Source of the DNA: Phoenix dactylifera
Lineage: Eukaryota > Streptophyta > Magnoliopsida > Arecales > Arecaceae
DNA length: 64,000 nucleotides
Assembly: GCF_009389715.1 (NCBI RefSeq)
Contig: NC_052400.1
Span: 22,041,674-22,105,673, forward strand
Direction of reading: 5' to 3'
The position numbers were made by a program, and so were the translations under genes. Below, piece after piece: positions 46,801 through 59,450 of this stretch (positions are counted from its first letter, which is position 1; every line of letters begins with the position of its first letter). The notes below the pieces were generated by a model. The model was not told the DNA's origin, did not search any database, and saw nothing but the letters and a program-made list of their open reading frames with translations.

Positions 46801-47244
46801 TTTGCCCTCTTAATTTTAAAAAGATGCAGTCACCATTAGAAACAATAAAGTTTGTACATGTAGATGCATCTTTTTCTCATCTTTGTTTCACCCAATTGTC
46901 AGAAAAATTAAGGTTGCCTCTTCATTTATACATTAGAAAACCAAAACTGAGCTCTAGGGTTCCAAGGCAGTAGTTCCATACTATGGCACAGCAATCAAAA
47001 GAGCATTGCATCATTATGGGGGAAAAAAAAGCTACATATTCTTCTGATACTCTAACCTCAGCAACAAGGATGCAGTAGCAATACAGCAATAGCAAACAGT
47101 TTATTTTCTACCAAAAAAGATGAAAGAACCAACTGCATACCTGTTTCTGTCAAGTTATTTCTATAGGAAGAGTGGTGCATTGATGCTTTACCAAGTGCTT
47201 CTTATCATCAGTAACATCTTTCTGTTTAGGACGCCTGATTAACT
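43891..47244. other. intergenic, downstream of the ATP/ADP carrier gene
   Basis: AT-rich; CA/TG-rich alternating DNA at 43920-44015. Several frames of 60-107 codons on both strands, none recognisable. The last few hundred bases probably hold the 3' untranslated region of the carrier gene. Confidence 0.35.
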
Positions 47245-50200
47245 TTACTGACTATGGGGGGTAGGGGTTTCTGATGAACTCTCGGATTCAGGTGCTAGCT
47301 TTTCTTTCAAAGCTGGCCCATTTGTTGAGTTTTCACTTGCAACGGATTCATGAAGGGAACCACTTTCTTTTGCTTCTACCACTTTCTTTTCAACCAAGCC
47401 ATCGGTGTCCTCTTGGGATGGTTTGACCATTGGTTCTTTTACCTTCTCTTTCAGCAATTTCTCTTTCTCAAGTTCTTGCTTTGCCAAAGGAGAAAATTGG
47501 GCATCCAAAGACCTTGCAGCACCTAACCATGCTAGAACAATCACCAGCAGTATTCCTCCAAGGTAGGGCGTTGAGTTCGCGAGGGACCCAAATGTCAAAA
47601 TCATGAACTGTTGAATCAAGGCGCCTCCTGATTTTCCCAAGGGGTTGCAGACAACATCAATCGCTGCTTTCCCTTTAACCTATATTCAGGGAAAATGAAC
47701 AATATAAACAGCGGAAACGGTAAGTTATATACAATGTGTTATCTTCTAGAATTATGAACAAGTGTTAAGTATTATTGTCATTATGATAAATAAGGGGGAG
47801 CAGGATAACTAATTCCATTAGGCCCATAAGCAGTGGAAGGGAAATGTTAAGACCCCTGCATACAAGTTGATACCAAAATACTAGATGTAACTTTCTCAAA
47901 GGGCTATTCTATGACCATAAAAAGGATCTACAAACACCTACTAAAATAATCACTCATAATAGCTGGGATGTTATAAGAATACGGTTTTCTTTTTGCCGCT
48001 CATTTTTGGTCAGTTGAATACACCAAGTGAAAGAAGTGTTTACCATATTATGCATTAGTACTTGGCAGTAAGTCACCCACCTTAGCTGTTAGTCTTTTGC
48101 ACAAAACAAAGACTTAATGTAATTATTAGTCATCTACTAGGTCTTTATATTTGTGTTGCATTGTATGTATATCTATATGTCTGTAGATAGAAAATATGAG
48201 GAGTTGAGCGGTCGATCATAATATAGTGTCAGATATCAATAAATCAGAAAAACTTTTCAGTTTAATAACTTCTTCCACAAAGTAGCCATTTTACAATTTT
48301 GTGCTGAATTTTATCCGACTTTTATTTCATATTTGATTTTCATTTCAATCAACATAATAAATAATATCTTTTCTCTTCTCCAAAATCCTCTCAAAGTTTT
48401 AGAAAACATAATATTTGTTTGTTAGTTTGGAGATGATGTGCAGGTAACATTCTTAGGATATAATAGTAGATGGCTATAGGCAACACAATTAAACCTCTTC
48501 AATTTTCAAAAAAAAAATCACAGGAAAATAATTTTGTTATGAAATATAGTTCCAGATTTCTGTGAAAATAAGAAATATTAGTGGTCTCATTTTAAACACT
48601 GAGATTTCCTTAAAACAATAAGAAAAAGAAAAACTTAAAGCGAGAATGACAAAATTTAACCATAGGACCATTTTTCCGAGCAAAAGGCAAAACACATCTT
48701 CTCCAAGCACAAAGAAGCAGAATTAAATTGTCAGACTACAACCAAATTATCATGTCATAACTTAGCTGCAACCGTGGCAAATAACTGAATCTAAACCTCT
48801 CTTTTCTATTTCCTCACAAGTTAGGGCAAAATGAGGTTAGAAAGATTTTAACCAGGTCACATCATGCTTGCAACTATGCCTATATCTGCATTATAAATGC
48901 TTGGGAAACCACACAAGAATAACAGAAAACAGTTCCACAACAGGATATGCAATCACGGAGCACATGCATCATATGTGCTCATCTAATGAAGTGAATAGAT
49001 GATAAAGATAAAATGAACAACTTAGATCGGCTTTACTCCTCCGCCACAAAGATGGCCAGTTTCAGTTTCTTTACATACACATTTTGATACAATTGGGAGA
49101 ATCATAAATACACTCCCCTTTCTTCATAGACACACTCCATATCACAATACCTTCATAACCTTTTTTTCCAGATAATAATTTGGGCATACCTATACAAATG
49201 AAGCGCGTCTGTTGCAAAAGAGGATTGCATTCACAATGCAAAATAAGCAGACACTTAAAAATGCAGACAGTAGGAATGTAGCTTTAATTTTTTTAAAGTG
49301 GGATCATGGGGCCCACAAACAGTTCATTACAAAATGCAATATGGTTCAATTTGCATTTTTAAAATAAAATAACAAATCTTGAATCATTCAACATCAAAAA
49401 TGTATAAACACAAAATGGGGACTCATGTTGATGCCCATAAATAGGTGGCAGAGAATGCTGACCTTCATGAATGCATAAACATGCATGTAGATACTCATAT
49501 ACATGAATAAACAAAGGGACAGGGAAAACAAACCTTCATGTCTTCGTCCAAAGGAATATAAGCCATTTCTTTGCAAGGATCAAATAAGCTATACTTCGCA
49601 CTCTTACTGAAAATGTTCTGTAATGCACCCACATAAACAGCTGCAAGCAGAGGAGTCATTCCAAATTGTCCCAGCAAGGGGGCCAATGGTTCTCCAAATA
49701 AAAGCAGTGAGAAGAACCCAACTCCTGTGAGAAGCAATACTGTGGGTGTAATCATGGCTGCTACTCCCCACCCAAATTTTCTCAGTATGACTCGGCCCAG
49801 CAGCATCATTGTGAAAGTTGCAATACCGGTAGCAGTTGAGAAATCACCCATGAAAGATGAGTATTCATTGGGGCTTGGAAACTACAAATGATGTAGAGGA
49901 CAATATAGGAATAAAGTTAAAGGATTACAGATTCATATTCATTGGACGTAGATAAAGAGAAAATAATAAAATGAAATTTACCTGTGCCTTGAGCTTTGAT
50001 TTCCATGTGACTTCAACAAGGTTAATGCTTATACCATAAGCAACCACCAAGGTGGCAAGATCCCTCACATATCTAGAAGACCACAAAATTTTCAAGCTCT
50101 CTTTCATGCCTAGTTTGGCCTTTTCCTGCTTAAGTATTAATGTTGAATAGTTAGTCTCGGAAAGGGAGGTCTAGACAGGAAACAGCACTGGAGTGAGGGT

Positions 50201-52839
50201 TGAGGCCAACCTTCTTTTTGCGTTGCGGTCTTTGCAATCTTGGAAGAGAGGCGTCATTGATAACAAAGGTATTTACTCCCCAATATATTGTGCAAATTGC
50301 AAGACCCAGAAGCACCACAATGCTCATCATTCCTTTCAGAGATATTGCCCAACCATCAACCCCTGGGCCCAAATTCTTACGCAGGTTAGAAAAATACTTT
50401 ACAGTTCGCCCTGAGAAGATGAGAGCAACATTAGCTCCAAGGCCAAATAGTGGGTAGAATTCTTTTGCTTCCTCGACTGTAGTAATCTGCAAGAGGCAAG
50501 AAGTAACTTTCAAATATAAATAATCACTATTTCTTTTAAAGGAAGAAAGTATAGTTCCAGCATATGCCAACAAGAGGCCTGAAATTAAAAGTAAAGATCC
50601 GCCACCACCGGGAGTCAACAACACACATCATGAATCTTATGCTCGATTTATAGGTCCAGCCAGAATAAATAGAAGGAATAACATTTATCGGTAAAATCAG
50701 TAATAAAACTTCTCATCCAGGAACTCGGTCCTGTTATCTGGACTCAAATAGTGTGGTTAGTAATGTTAATAATGGCCAACGGCATGTCTTTATTATAGGA
50801 GCAAGTTCATTAGCATTGTCATTATCACAGTAATTGCGGTGTGGTGCAGAGTTTCCATCAGCAACCAGAGTGCTCATTTTGAATAACATACAACCTTGAT
50901 ACAGGAATGATGATTCCAGCATTCTGACCCCTGATGTGAAATAGCTTTATCTCAAGAACCTGGATGACCTCAAAATTGAAGATTTGAATAATTGATTTTT
51001 GGCACTATGGCTTGCCTAGAAGCTGCAATTGTGATGTTGATTCCAATAAATCTGATCTTGGATCCTAGTTCTGTCACAACTTAGAACCACTTGTTCTATA
51101 CCTAACAACTTAGGTAAAGATGCAAAATCCTAGAATTATATTGGAAAATGCATATGAGTAACGCTTTAACACAAGGATATGTGAAACTAGCTAACCATCC
51201 CCCCTCCCCTGATTTTCAAGGCAAATCCCTACATCAGCTGCATCTGTTGCACAGGAATCACTCGTGAGTTTAATAAGTATATATACAAGCAAGAACTCCT
51301 CTCTAGACAATGTCTATGTGATGTTTTCAGTTCCCGGAAGGGCAGGAAAATTTTTCAACAACACCAACAACAACAAAAGGAGAAAAGAAACTCATATCCG
51401 TACTGAAGTATCATGAATTTAAGTTTGTCTTAGACAGGACACATAAGGTTAGAATTGAATCTTCCCGAGGGCTCATATTACTAACACATGAGGAACAGAG
51501 CAAAAGGAGTTCTGATTGGATCACTAACAATCCAGTTTTCTTCATTGACGGGAATGTAATTATGGCCATATGGTGCGGTACTAAATAATGCTAACATGAA
51601 ATGAAGGAAAAATATATCATGTTTACTGCTTGAGTTTGCACATTAAAGAACAAACACGGGAAAACTAGATGTTAAGCAGAATTTTGCTTTTCTATCTCAA
51701 GAAAAAAACAGTTGCAAGATCGGTGGCAGGCTATTAAAAAATTTGCAATATTGCTTAAGATGTAATCATAATTCTAGATTAATTAACTGTATGAACTCAA
51801 AACTTGTTCAGTATGCCACAAAAAACCATCAGGATATCAAAATAATACAAACAAAATCATGATAGAACATCATCAGATGAACGTCTTCAGAAAACTTGAA
51901 TCTTGGCTTATTAAGCAAAAGAATCATCAACCAGATTAAAATCCAAAAATTAATAAGCTAATAAAAACCCTAACAAGAATCATCCTGATTAACACGTGCA
52001 ACAACTTTATCAAGAATGGCAAAGATCACCTGATTGGCGAAACCCCAGAAGAGAACCGAGATCACCACACTCCCCCAGAGCTCGGCCATGACATAGAACA
52101 AACAGAAGCTCCAAATCCTCAAGATCGCTACCGGGCCAAGGAAGCTTGGCCCGAGGGCAGCCAAGAGCTTATCGGCGAGCCCCGTGGGGTGGATGACATC
52201 GCGAAGGGGATACAGCACGAAGGCAAAAGCCCCAAAGAAGGCGATGAAAGGGAATATCACCGTGTAGAAAAGAGCCTCCTTCGAGAGAACATTCGAGAGC
52301 TTGGTGTACAGCAGCATGAACCCCACCGCCATGGGCAAGTTCACCCACGTCTTCAAGAACGGAATGATCTCGGCGCTGCTCCCTTTGGCCGTCACCACCA
52401 ACACATCCTTCGTATCCCTCAAGATCGTATAATTGAAAAGAATACAGAAGAACATGAGCCCCAGAGGGATAATCTTCTTCAAGGTTTGAACCTCGACGCC
52501 CAACAGCTTGGGCTTCGGTTTCTCCTCGACGTAACCGCCTCCATCAGCCGGAATTGCAGCAGCTCCAGCTCCGCAGACCGGAAAGCTCTTGTCTTTTCCC
52601 CGAGAACCGCAAGAGAGATTGCAAAGGAGCAACCTTTGGGCGTCTAGGGGGGTTCTCGGCTTGGAGAACGACGGATTCCTTTCTCTCAAGCGGAGTGCAT
52701 CGGATCTCGGAGGTGGGGTGTGGGCTCGGACGGCCGCCGAGGGGAAGCGGGTCCTGAGGGTGGGGAAGGGGCGGAAGCCTCGGGCTTGGGGGTTGGAAGG
52801 GAGGGAGAGAAGGCCGGCGGCCGGGATAACAGCTTCCAT
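47245..52839 (-). CDS. NTT: plastid ATP/ADP translocase
   Basis: Inner-envelope carrier that imports cytosolic ATP into plastids in exchange for ADP (family knowledge: NTT/TLC type, related to those of Chlamydiae and Rickettsiae). Five exons splice to 670 aa: 52839-52030, 50486-50211, 50125-49982, 49881-49534, 47679-47245. MEAVIPAAGLLSLPSNP matches the family's start; an in-frame ATG 14 codons upstream (52881) is less likely. Residues 1 to about 110 are a Ser/Arg-rich transit peptide. The membrane part follows, with LKKIIPLGLMFFCILFNYTI, ILRDTKDVLVVTAKGSSAEI, WGFANQITTVEEAKEFYPLF, LVEVTWKSKLKAQFPSPNEY and LFDPCKEMAYIPLDEDMKVK, expected to give 12 helices. Family Lys/Arg/Glu landmarks (RDTKD, EVTWK) are kept. 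The tail is a charged stretch ending PHSQ. NTT1 and NTT2 cannot be told apart here. Confidence 0.96.
47680..49533 (-). other. intron 4 of the ATP/ADP carrier gene
   Basis: 1.85 kb AT-rich intron between LDEDMK and VKGKAAID. No transposon or internal exon recognised. Confidence 0.75.
50487..52029 (-). other. intron 1 of the ATP/ADP carrier gene
   Basis: 1.54 kb AT-rich intron between WGFANQ and ITTVEEAK. Nothing else recognised in it. Confidence 0.75.
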
Positions 52840-54639
52840 GTCTCCGGTATAGGCGGATAGCCTGCTTCCGAGGTATTCCAAGAAAGAGGAATAGAGAGTC
52901 CCGGAGGGCTATCTAATCCGGGTGATGCATCCCAGCTAAAGAAGGGAGATTCCTCATAAAAAGGGATGAATTCAGGGGGATATAAAATGTTGCTTCAAGA
53001 TTGTTGCCCTTTTATTGCGATTTTTCGCGGTGGCCCAGAAGGGGTCCATTCGTTTGTCTCAAATGCCCTCCTCGGGCCGCGTGGAGGAGGGAGAGGATTT
53101 GCGGGTGGTGCGAAGAGGCTCGTCGTGGACTTGCGGGGGCATTGATGTCACAAGTGGGTTTCCATTGATGATGGGTTCGTCGGTTCTCATCCCCTTCCCT
53201 TGAGGCAAACAAATATCAAATTTCAGCTCCCTTTTCTTCCCTTCCTTTTCAGGAAAGAATTTTTTTTGGCATGTTTAAGTAATAAACACTAACATTACTT
53301 TTTAAGCCATTGATAAAATGAACAGGAAGTGAAGTATTTTGCATAATCAAAACATTCAATGGCATCCTCATCCTAAAAGTTGAAGGAAATGGAAAGAGAT
53401 TTTTCTCTTTTTCTTTTTAATCCATAATAACCACCCAACTAATCCCTCTGGGGCAAATCTTTTAAATATACTATCATAAATCTTCTTAAATAAAAGTATG
53501 GAAAGAATTTAGATAGGAAGCATGCTAGCCACTGACCTAGCAGCAATATTGCACCTCTTGTCAGCTTACATAGCTTTAATGTTTCTAGGTATGATTGATC
53601 CCCGATACAACAAGGGCATATAAAAAGTTTTGACTGGATTAACTCTTTCAATTATCCGAAAATAATACTTTAAAAATATATGAATTAAAAAAATATACCA
53701 ACAAAGTTAATGGAGATGTGGTGAAAAAAAAAAGAAATGCGGAGAAAATAGCTATTGCAAGAAGAGAAGGCTCCAATTCAAGATTGTAGAACTTGGTACA
53801 CCATTTTCTACTATGAAATCATGGGATTGCGATGTTCTTATTAAGAGGGCAAGCCTTGATTTCCTTCAAAAAAAAGAAAAATAGAAACTATTTGTTTGAG
53901 ATTTATTTACGGAGCTTCAATATGCTCGAAGGGGACTCAAGCACTCATAATTAATTGGATCAAAAGAAGTCGAGGCAAAACAATAAGGACATCACTCATC
54001 GTCAACATAAATCCTCCCTATCTCAGATCTAAACTTGTTTTGCAGCAGCCATGCCCGCTGCGAAGCGAATCAACCCACTGATCTGTTAGCTGGTAGATTC
54101 TATCGGAATTCGGAAACCATCAGGCAATGATTTCACTTTATCGAAAAATAATTATATATATATATATATAACTTTTTGGGGTACGATTTTTTTTAAAAAA
54201 AAACACCTGCATTCCACGTGTTGGATACCAAAAACAATTAAATGGAAAGCAAATTAAACAAGGTTCCAGAGATGTTTAATATCATCGGTCCATTTTTTCT
54301 GTCACGGAAGCGCGTTGCTTTTGGTGCGAGGCAAAGTCACGGAATCACTGTTGTTGAGTCCACAAAATTGAACTAATCCCTTCACGCTCCAACGTCGGCA
54401 TGGTTAAAAAAAAAAAAAGCGTCAAAAAAAAAGGGAATCGTGCGGTGCGCAGGTCCAATTTTGTGCGCACAAACGCCATCAGCCTCAAAACAGCGTAAGA
54501 TTTTACACTCGCCGCCGGCACTTCTCGCAGGTAATCCGGAGAAGATTCCATTCGGACGAGCGTGTTTCCGCGGTTGGCTGCAGGGACCGTGTGGGACCAC
54601 GACGGGAGGTTACAGACCTCCCAAATAACTGTTGCCACG
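52840..54639. other. promoter side of the carrier gene and intergenic
   Basis: From 52840 to 53200 the DNA is GC-richer and probably holds the leader and promoter of the minus-strand carrier gene. The rest is AT-rich with a TA run at 54154-54171. No gene recognised. Confidence 0.4.
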
Positions 54640-54858
54640 CATGTTGGAGGAGTATCGTGCTATCCAGGTCAGATATATCTTTAGGAAGATAAATCAAGCT
54701 GTGGATTGAATCGCCTCATTTATTGCCCATCATTCTGGAGATTTTCTATGAATCCAGCAATCCTTTATTCCTTCAGATTTATGTAGTCTTCTTGGTAGTA
54801 ATACAGCTAGTTGTGCTCGTGCGAGAGCAGTATGAGCAGCCAATATACTAAAAAAAAA
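54640..54858 (+). mobile_element. LINE 3' scrap (RNase H end)
   Basis: The frame from 54644 reads EEYRAIQVRYIFRKINQAVD, stop, IASFIAHHSGDFL, stop, IQQSFIPSDLCSLLG and ends at TGA (54830), followed by a short A run (54850-54858). This lines up with the RNase H C-terminus of the LINE at 13884-14573 (HVFREANRTADWVASHAVRHSGDF). Both internal stops are TGA where tryptophan is expected. A heavily 5'-truncated insertion of the same broad LINE type. I could not place a target duplication. Confidence 0.72.
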
Positions 54859-55955
54859 TTATTACGATGACGGGCAGAGTTGAGCTGCGTTGGCCTCTCA
54901 CGGTTCATCATCAACGCATGAGATAATTAAAAAATTCAGAGCAAATTTTTTCTTCCTTTCTTTTAAAATATATTTTTTTGATATATTATAAGTATTATTT
55001 GTCAAAATAATAATGAGATAGATAAAGATTATTTAGATTTAAAACTATGACAATTATAGTAATCATTATTTAGTTTCTAACAAAATAGTAAGATATATTA
55101 TTATTTGCCTCCTAAATAAATTTTTCGCATGGTTGAAGATAAACCTATATTTTATTTAGTGAGTAGAGCAAATAGTAAACAGTTCCTGTTATATCCATTA
55201 TATAATAATATCATATTAAAATAAAAGTTAAATGACAATTAATACTTAAACAACAACTATTGATATATAACACAATCCGCCAGTCATTTTTTTGTTAGAA
55301 GTAGTAATCCTATCATCATCCATATGATATTACATACTAACAGTCCTAATTTTTTTTTGAAAGTTTTCACTTTTATCCTAAATTTCAAAAAATTATTTAG
55401 CTGACAAGCTTTTGAAATTTTGCAAGTGGTACCGTAATTGTTAATTATGTTTGATAGCCATGATTGAAATGGTCATATGCTATCACATGCCACATAAAAG
55501 GTTGCTGATGTAGAAAAAGTTGTCTTAAACTCGCTCTCCCTTTCTTTTTCCGTCTTGTTCGACGATTGGAGATTAGCGATGGCTAAGAGGCGAGCAAAGA
55601 AAGGGAAGACCAAGAAGAAAATCTACCGGGTTTTTGAAGCGAAAACTCTAGTTGGAAAAAAAAAAAAAACGGTGAAAAGGGTAGAAAAGGCAGTTTAGTT
55701 AAATATCTCTTTGATTATTTCTATATGATCAGGCTGAAATTTTTATTGAATTTATGGATTACGCGATTCATTTAAGTATCAACTAAATTTCATCCAATCT
55801 AAACTTCATTGAAAGAAAAAAAAGAAAAAACTTTCTGCAGTCCAAGGTCTGAACCCCAGTCACGTAGAGAGCTGGTGGGGGAAGTGAAAAGTGACGCTAA
55901 ACCCCGCTGCCCCACCCACGGAAAGAGAGAAAGAGAGGCAGCTCGGAATGTGTTT
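54859..55955. other. upstream region of the PPR gene
   Basis: Very AT-rich. The block 55540-55640 (CGACGATTGGAGATTAGCGA and following) loosely resembles 28608-28650, hinting at an old shared repeat. The A-rich leader before 55956 has in-frame ATGs at 55809 and 55956. Confidence 0.35.
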
Positions 55956-58247
55956 ATGCGATTGCCGATCCCGTGGAAGAAGAACCGATTGCCTCCCTTC
56001 ACCTGTACCAACCATCTCTACTTCACCACCTCCAACCTCACCAGGCTAATCACCATGTTGTCTTCTCCTCCTCCCCCTCCCTCGTCAAATTCCCTCGCTT
56101 CCACCCACCTCCAATCCTCCCCACAAAACCACCAGCTGATCTCCATACTGGAGCAATGCAGGACCATGAAAGAATTGAAGCAAATCCACTCCCAGATGAT
56201 CCGCACCGGTCTCATCCGCTCCCCCGTCGAACGCCGCCGGCTCCTCTCCTTCTGCTGCACCCAGCAGTCCGGCGAAATGGACTACGCTCGCCTCCTATTC
56301 GACGAAATGCCCAACCCAGACCTCTTCGATTGGAACTCCATGATCCGGGGCTACTCCAACCGTCACTTCCCCGAAGCCGCGGTATTGGTTTACGTGGAGA
56401 TGCTAGCACGAGGCTTCGTGCCCGACGACTACACCTTCCCTTTCTTGCTCAAGGCCTTCACTCGAGACGCGGCCGTTGAGCTGGGAGACGAGCTCCATGC
56501 TCACGCGCTCAAGTTCGGTCTAAGCTCCAATGCCCACGTTCGGAACGCATTGATCCGTATGTACTCCACCAGCGGGGAGATCGATACTGCTCGCGAGCTA
56601 TTTGAAAGGAGTTCTAAGCGAGATGCGGTCATGTGGAATGCTATGATCTCTGGCTACAATAGAAGCAAGCAATTCGTGGAATCACTCAAACTTTTTGAGG
56701 GGATGATGAAAGCTAGTGTGCCTCCCACTCCGGTGACTTACATTTCGGTGCTGTCGGCCTGTGCAAGATCGAAACATTTGGAGTATGGAGCTCGAATTCA
56801 TGGCGTCATCAAGGAGAGCGGGATGCTGCCAAACTTGAAGATAGAGAATGCGTTGATCGATATGTACGCCGAATGCGGGGACATGGATGAGGCCTGGAGA
56901 TTGTTCGAGGGTATGAAAGTCCAAGATGTGATATCCTGGACAGCAGTGGTTGCTGGATTTGCTGATTCAGGAGAGATTGATCGAGCTAGAATGCTTTTTG
57001 ATCAGATGCCAGAAAGGGATTCCATATCGTGGACGGCCATGATCGATGGTTACGTTCGGGCAAGCCGTTTTAAGGAGGCTCTGGAGATTTTTCGGGTCAT
57101 GCAGGTTGCGAACGTGAGGCCGGATGAATTCACCATGGTCGGCGTGCTCGCCGCCTGTGCACAGTTGGGCGCACTTGGAGTGGGGGAATGGATGAGGCTT
57201 TACATGGAGCGCAACAAGATCAGAATCGACATTTTCGTGGGCAATGCTCTTATCGACATGTATTCCAAGTGTGGCAGCGTGGAGCGTGCTCTCGAGATCT
57301 TCAATATGATGCATCGGCGAGACAAGTATACATGGACTGCGATCATCATGGGTCTCGCAGTGAACGGACGCGAGGAAGAGGCTCTCGATCTCTTCTCCAA
57401 GATGCTTGGAACTTCAGTGAGACCTGACGAGATAACCTACATTGGTGTTCTCTCAGCTTGTACTCACGCTGGTTTGGTCGACGAGGGCAGGGAGTTCTTT
57501 TCAAGCATGATCACAGAACATGGGATCATGCCCAATGTCGCACATTACGGGTGCTTGGTGGATCTCCTGGCTCGAGCCGGGCAGCTAGAAGAGGCATTGG
57601 AGACCATAAACAATATGCCCATGAAACCAAATTCCACTGTTTGGGGAGCTCTCCTTGGGGCTTGCAGAATTCATAGGGATGTCGAAATGGCTGAGCTGGC
57701 TGCCGAACATCTTCTTGAGTTGGATCCTGAGAATAATGCTGCCTACGTGCTCCTGTCCAATATATACGCCAAGTGTGGTAAATGGGATGAGGTGCGCAAG
57801 GTGAGACAGATGATGATGGATAGGGGGATTAAGAAGACACCTGGTTGTAGTCTGATAGAGGTGAATGGGGAGGTTCATGAATTTGTTGCTGGAGATAGGT
57901 CTCATCCGGGATCCGACCGAATTTATTCCAAGTTGGAAGAGATGGGCAAGGAGCTGAAATTTGCTGGCTATGTGCCGGATACCTCGGAGGTCTTTCTGGA
58001 TGTAGGAGAAGAGGAGAAAGAAAATGCTGTTTATTGGCACAGTGAGAAGTTGGCAATTGCCTTTGGACTGATCAGTTTGCAGTCGGGTGTGATAATTAGA
58101 GTTGTGAAAAATTTGAGAATGTGTTTTGATTGTCACAATGCAGTACAGTTTGTGTCTGCAGTGTACGATAGAGAAATCGTCGTGAGGGATCGAACCCGCT
58201 TCCACCATTTCAGGGGTGGATTGTGTTCTTGCAATGATTATTGGTAA
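55956..58247 (+). CDS. DYW-type pentatricopeptide repeat protein (RNA editing)
   Basis: Intronless PLS-class PPR protein of 763 aa from the ATG at 55956. The MRLPIPWKKNRLPPFTCTNH start is basic and Ser/Thr-rich, like an organelle presequence. An upstream in-frame ATG (55809) adds 49 charged residues and is less likely; 56055 is another option. PPR units run from about residue 105 to 600 (DLFDWNSMIRGYSNRHFPEA, DVISWTAVVAGFADSGEIDR, NALIDMYSKCGSVERALEIF). Then come E motifs (VWGALLGACRIHRDVEMAEL), the PG box (KKTPGCSLIEVNG), and a full DYW cytidine-deaminase domain with H695-S-E697, C723xxC726 and a terminal CSCNDYW. Such proteins bind one organellar transcript and deaminate C to U. It resembles At3g15930 (recall). 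Organelle and target are unknown. Length and motifs look complete. Confidence 0.95.
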   Translation: MRLPIPWKKNRLPPFTCTNHLYFTTSNLTRLITMLSSPPPPPSSNSLASTHLQSSPQNHQLISILEQCRTMKELKQIHSQMIRTGLIRSPVERRRLLSFCCTQQSGEMDYARLLFDEMPNPDLFDWNSMIRGYSNRHFPEAAVLVYVEMLARGFVPDDYTFPFLLKAFTRDAAVELGDELHAHALKFGLSSNAHVRNALIRMYSTSGEIDTARELFERSSKRDAVMWNAMISGYNRSKQFVESLKLFEGMMKASVPPTPVTYISVLSACARSKHLEYGARIHGVIKESGMLPNLKIENALIDMYAECGDMDEAWRLFEGMKVQDVISWTAVVAGFADSGEIDRARMLFDQMPERDSISWTAMIDGYVRASRFKEALEIFRVMQVANVRPDEFTMVGVLAACAQLGALGVGEWMRLYMERNKIRIDIFVGNALIDMYSKCGSVERALEIFNMMHRRDKYTWTAIIMGLAVNGREEEALDLFSKMLGTSVRPDEITYIGVLSACTHAGLVDEGREFFSSMITEHGIMPNVAHYGCLVDLLARAGQLEEALETINNMPMKPNSTVWGALLGACRIHRDVEMAELAAEHLLELDPENNAAYVLLSNIYAKCGKWDEVRKVRQMMMDRGIKKTPGCSLIEVNGEVHEFVAGDRSHPGSDRIYSKLEEMGKELKFAGYVPDTSEVFLDVGEEEKENAVYWHSEKLAIAFGLISLQSGVIIRVVKNLRMCFDCHNAVQFVSAVYDREIVVRDRTRFHHFRGGLCSCNDYW

Positions 58248-58989
58248 TTAGTTTTGCATCATGAATAAACAAAGCAGTTCTAGGGTTTTCAAACTTGGCA
58301 TCCTCCAGCAGACATAGGTATAATCAAACATTTTATTCCATCAACTGTATGGCCAGGTAAATGGGTTTTTGCTACTTAAATTTCCAACGCCAGGTCCCTT
58401 GAAAAGTCCAAGCATGAAATCGTCTTGTTCTTCTTCTAGTTTTAGAGCTAATTTCATACCATCATCTAAGGCTATTTAGTTATTTGCAAAAGTCTAACCA
58501 CAGATTGCAGCTTTTGTGCCTTTTCTTTAATTCGACTTTATTTTTGCAACTCTTCCAGACTTCTATGAGTTCAGATCATCTCCAACCTGAACCGGGGATG
58601 GTCAGATTTCCAATCACAGCCATCAGCAATTCAACTTCCATTCAGTCTTTCCTCATCAGATCTTTCTCTTACTAAGCTGCACTCGTTCAAATCATCCAAA
58701 GAGGTTTAACTTAAAAACCATCCCCTAATTTCAGTTGTTTTCAAATCGATATTCAGGCTTACATAGATCTCTCTCAAGGCCATCAATTAGAAATAGCCCT
58801 GCTCGTGGATCTTTTCATTTCTAATTATGTACTACTTACTCCGCATTCGGTCGCTCTTGCACCATTAAAATTGAAATGTAGCACTCACTATTACTGCACA
58901 TCATGATTCAATATTCTTGGAGGATTGCAATCATAATCTTGGCAATGGTTACACTAGTACAATAGTAAAGATACGATCAACATAATTAT
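58248..58989. other. intergenic after the PPR gene
   Basis: 3' region of the PPR gene, then AT-rich unique-looking DNA with no feature recognised. Confidence 0.35.
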
Positions 58990-59450
58990 CGCCACACGTT
59001 ATTCATGAGAAGTTGTTACCCCGCTGTTAATGCACGATTAGTAGTTATAATACGGTTATGATGCTTTTTGGTAAAATAGGTAAGGGACACCATTCTCATC
59101 TTATATTTATAGGGATGGTCGGGGGATCCAGAAAGTATGCATTCCTAAGCTTTCATTTTTTTCTAGTGCACTTCTCCGCTCTCATTCTCTCTTTCTTTTC
59201 CATTGCTGCTCCAGGTTTCTATAGACTTAAGCATTAGAGGGTTTTCCGCCGGAAACCTTCTGACAAGTGGATTTTTGTGCAGATTGATCTCCTGCCTTCT
59301 TTCTTGGTTTCGGTCGACCTCATCACACTTAGGTGTCAACCGATCTTGACATATCTCGATTTTAGCTGGCCTCGGAACACCTTAGGCGGTGCCCGACCTC
59401 AACTCAGATCCTAGCAGTAACAGTGCCATTGACCGACTTTTCAGGGATGA
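58990..59450 (+). mobile_element. possible old LTR fragment (Ty3/gypsy-like)
   Basis: A TATA-like TTATATTTATAGGG (59101-59114) is followed by TAGACTTAAGCATTAGAGGG and GTTTTCCGCCGGAA, wording typical of the R-U5 part of plant gypsy LTRs (CTGACTTGAGCGTCGGAGGG in other plants). No internal coding region and no second copy lie nearby. If real, it is a broken, old solo or partial LTR. Borders are approximate. Confidence 0.4.

Noticed and set aside
57585-58208. 207-codon minus-strand frame
   Set aside because: Antisense shadow of the PPR gene.
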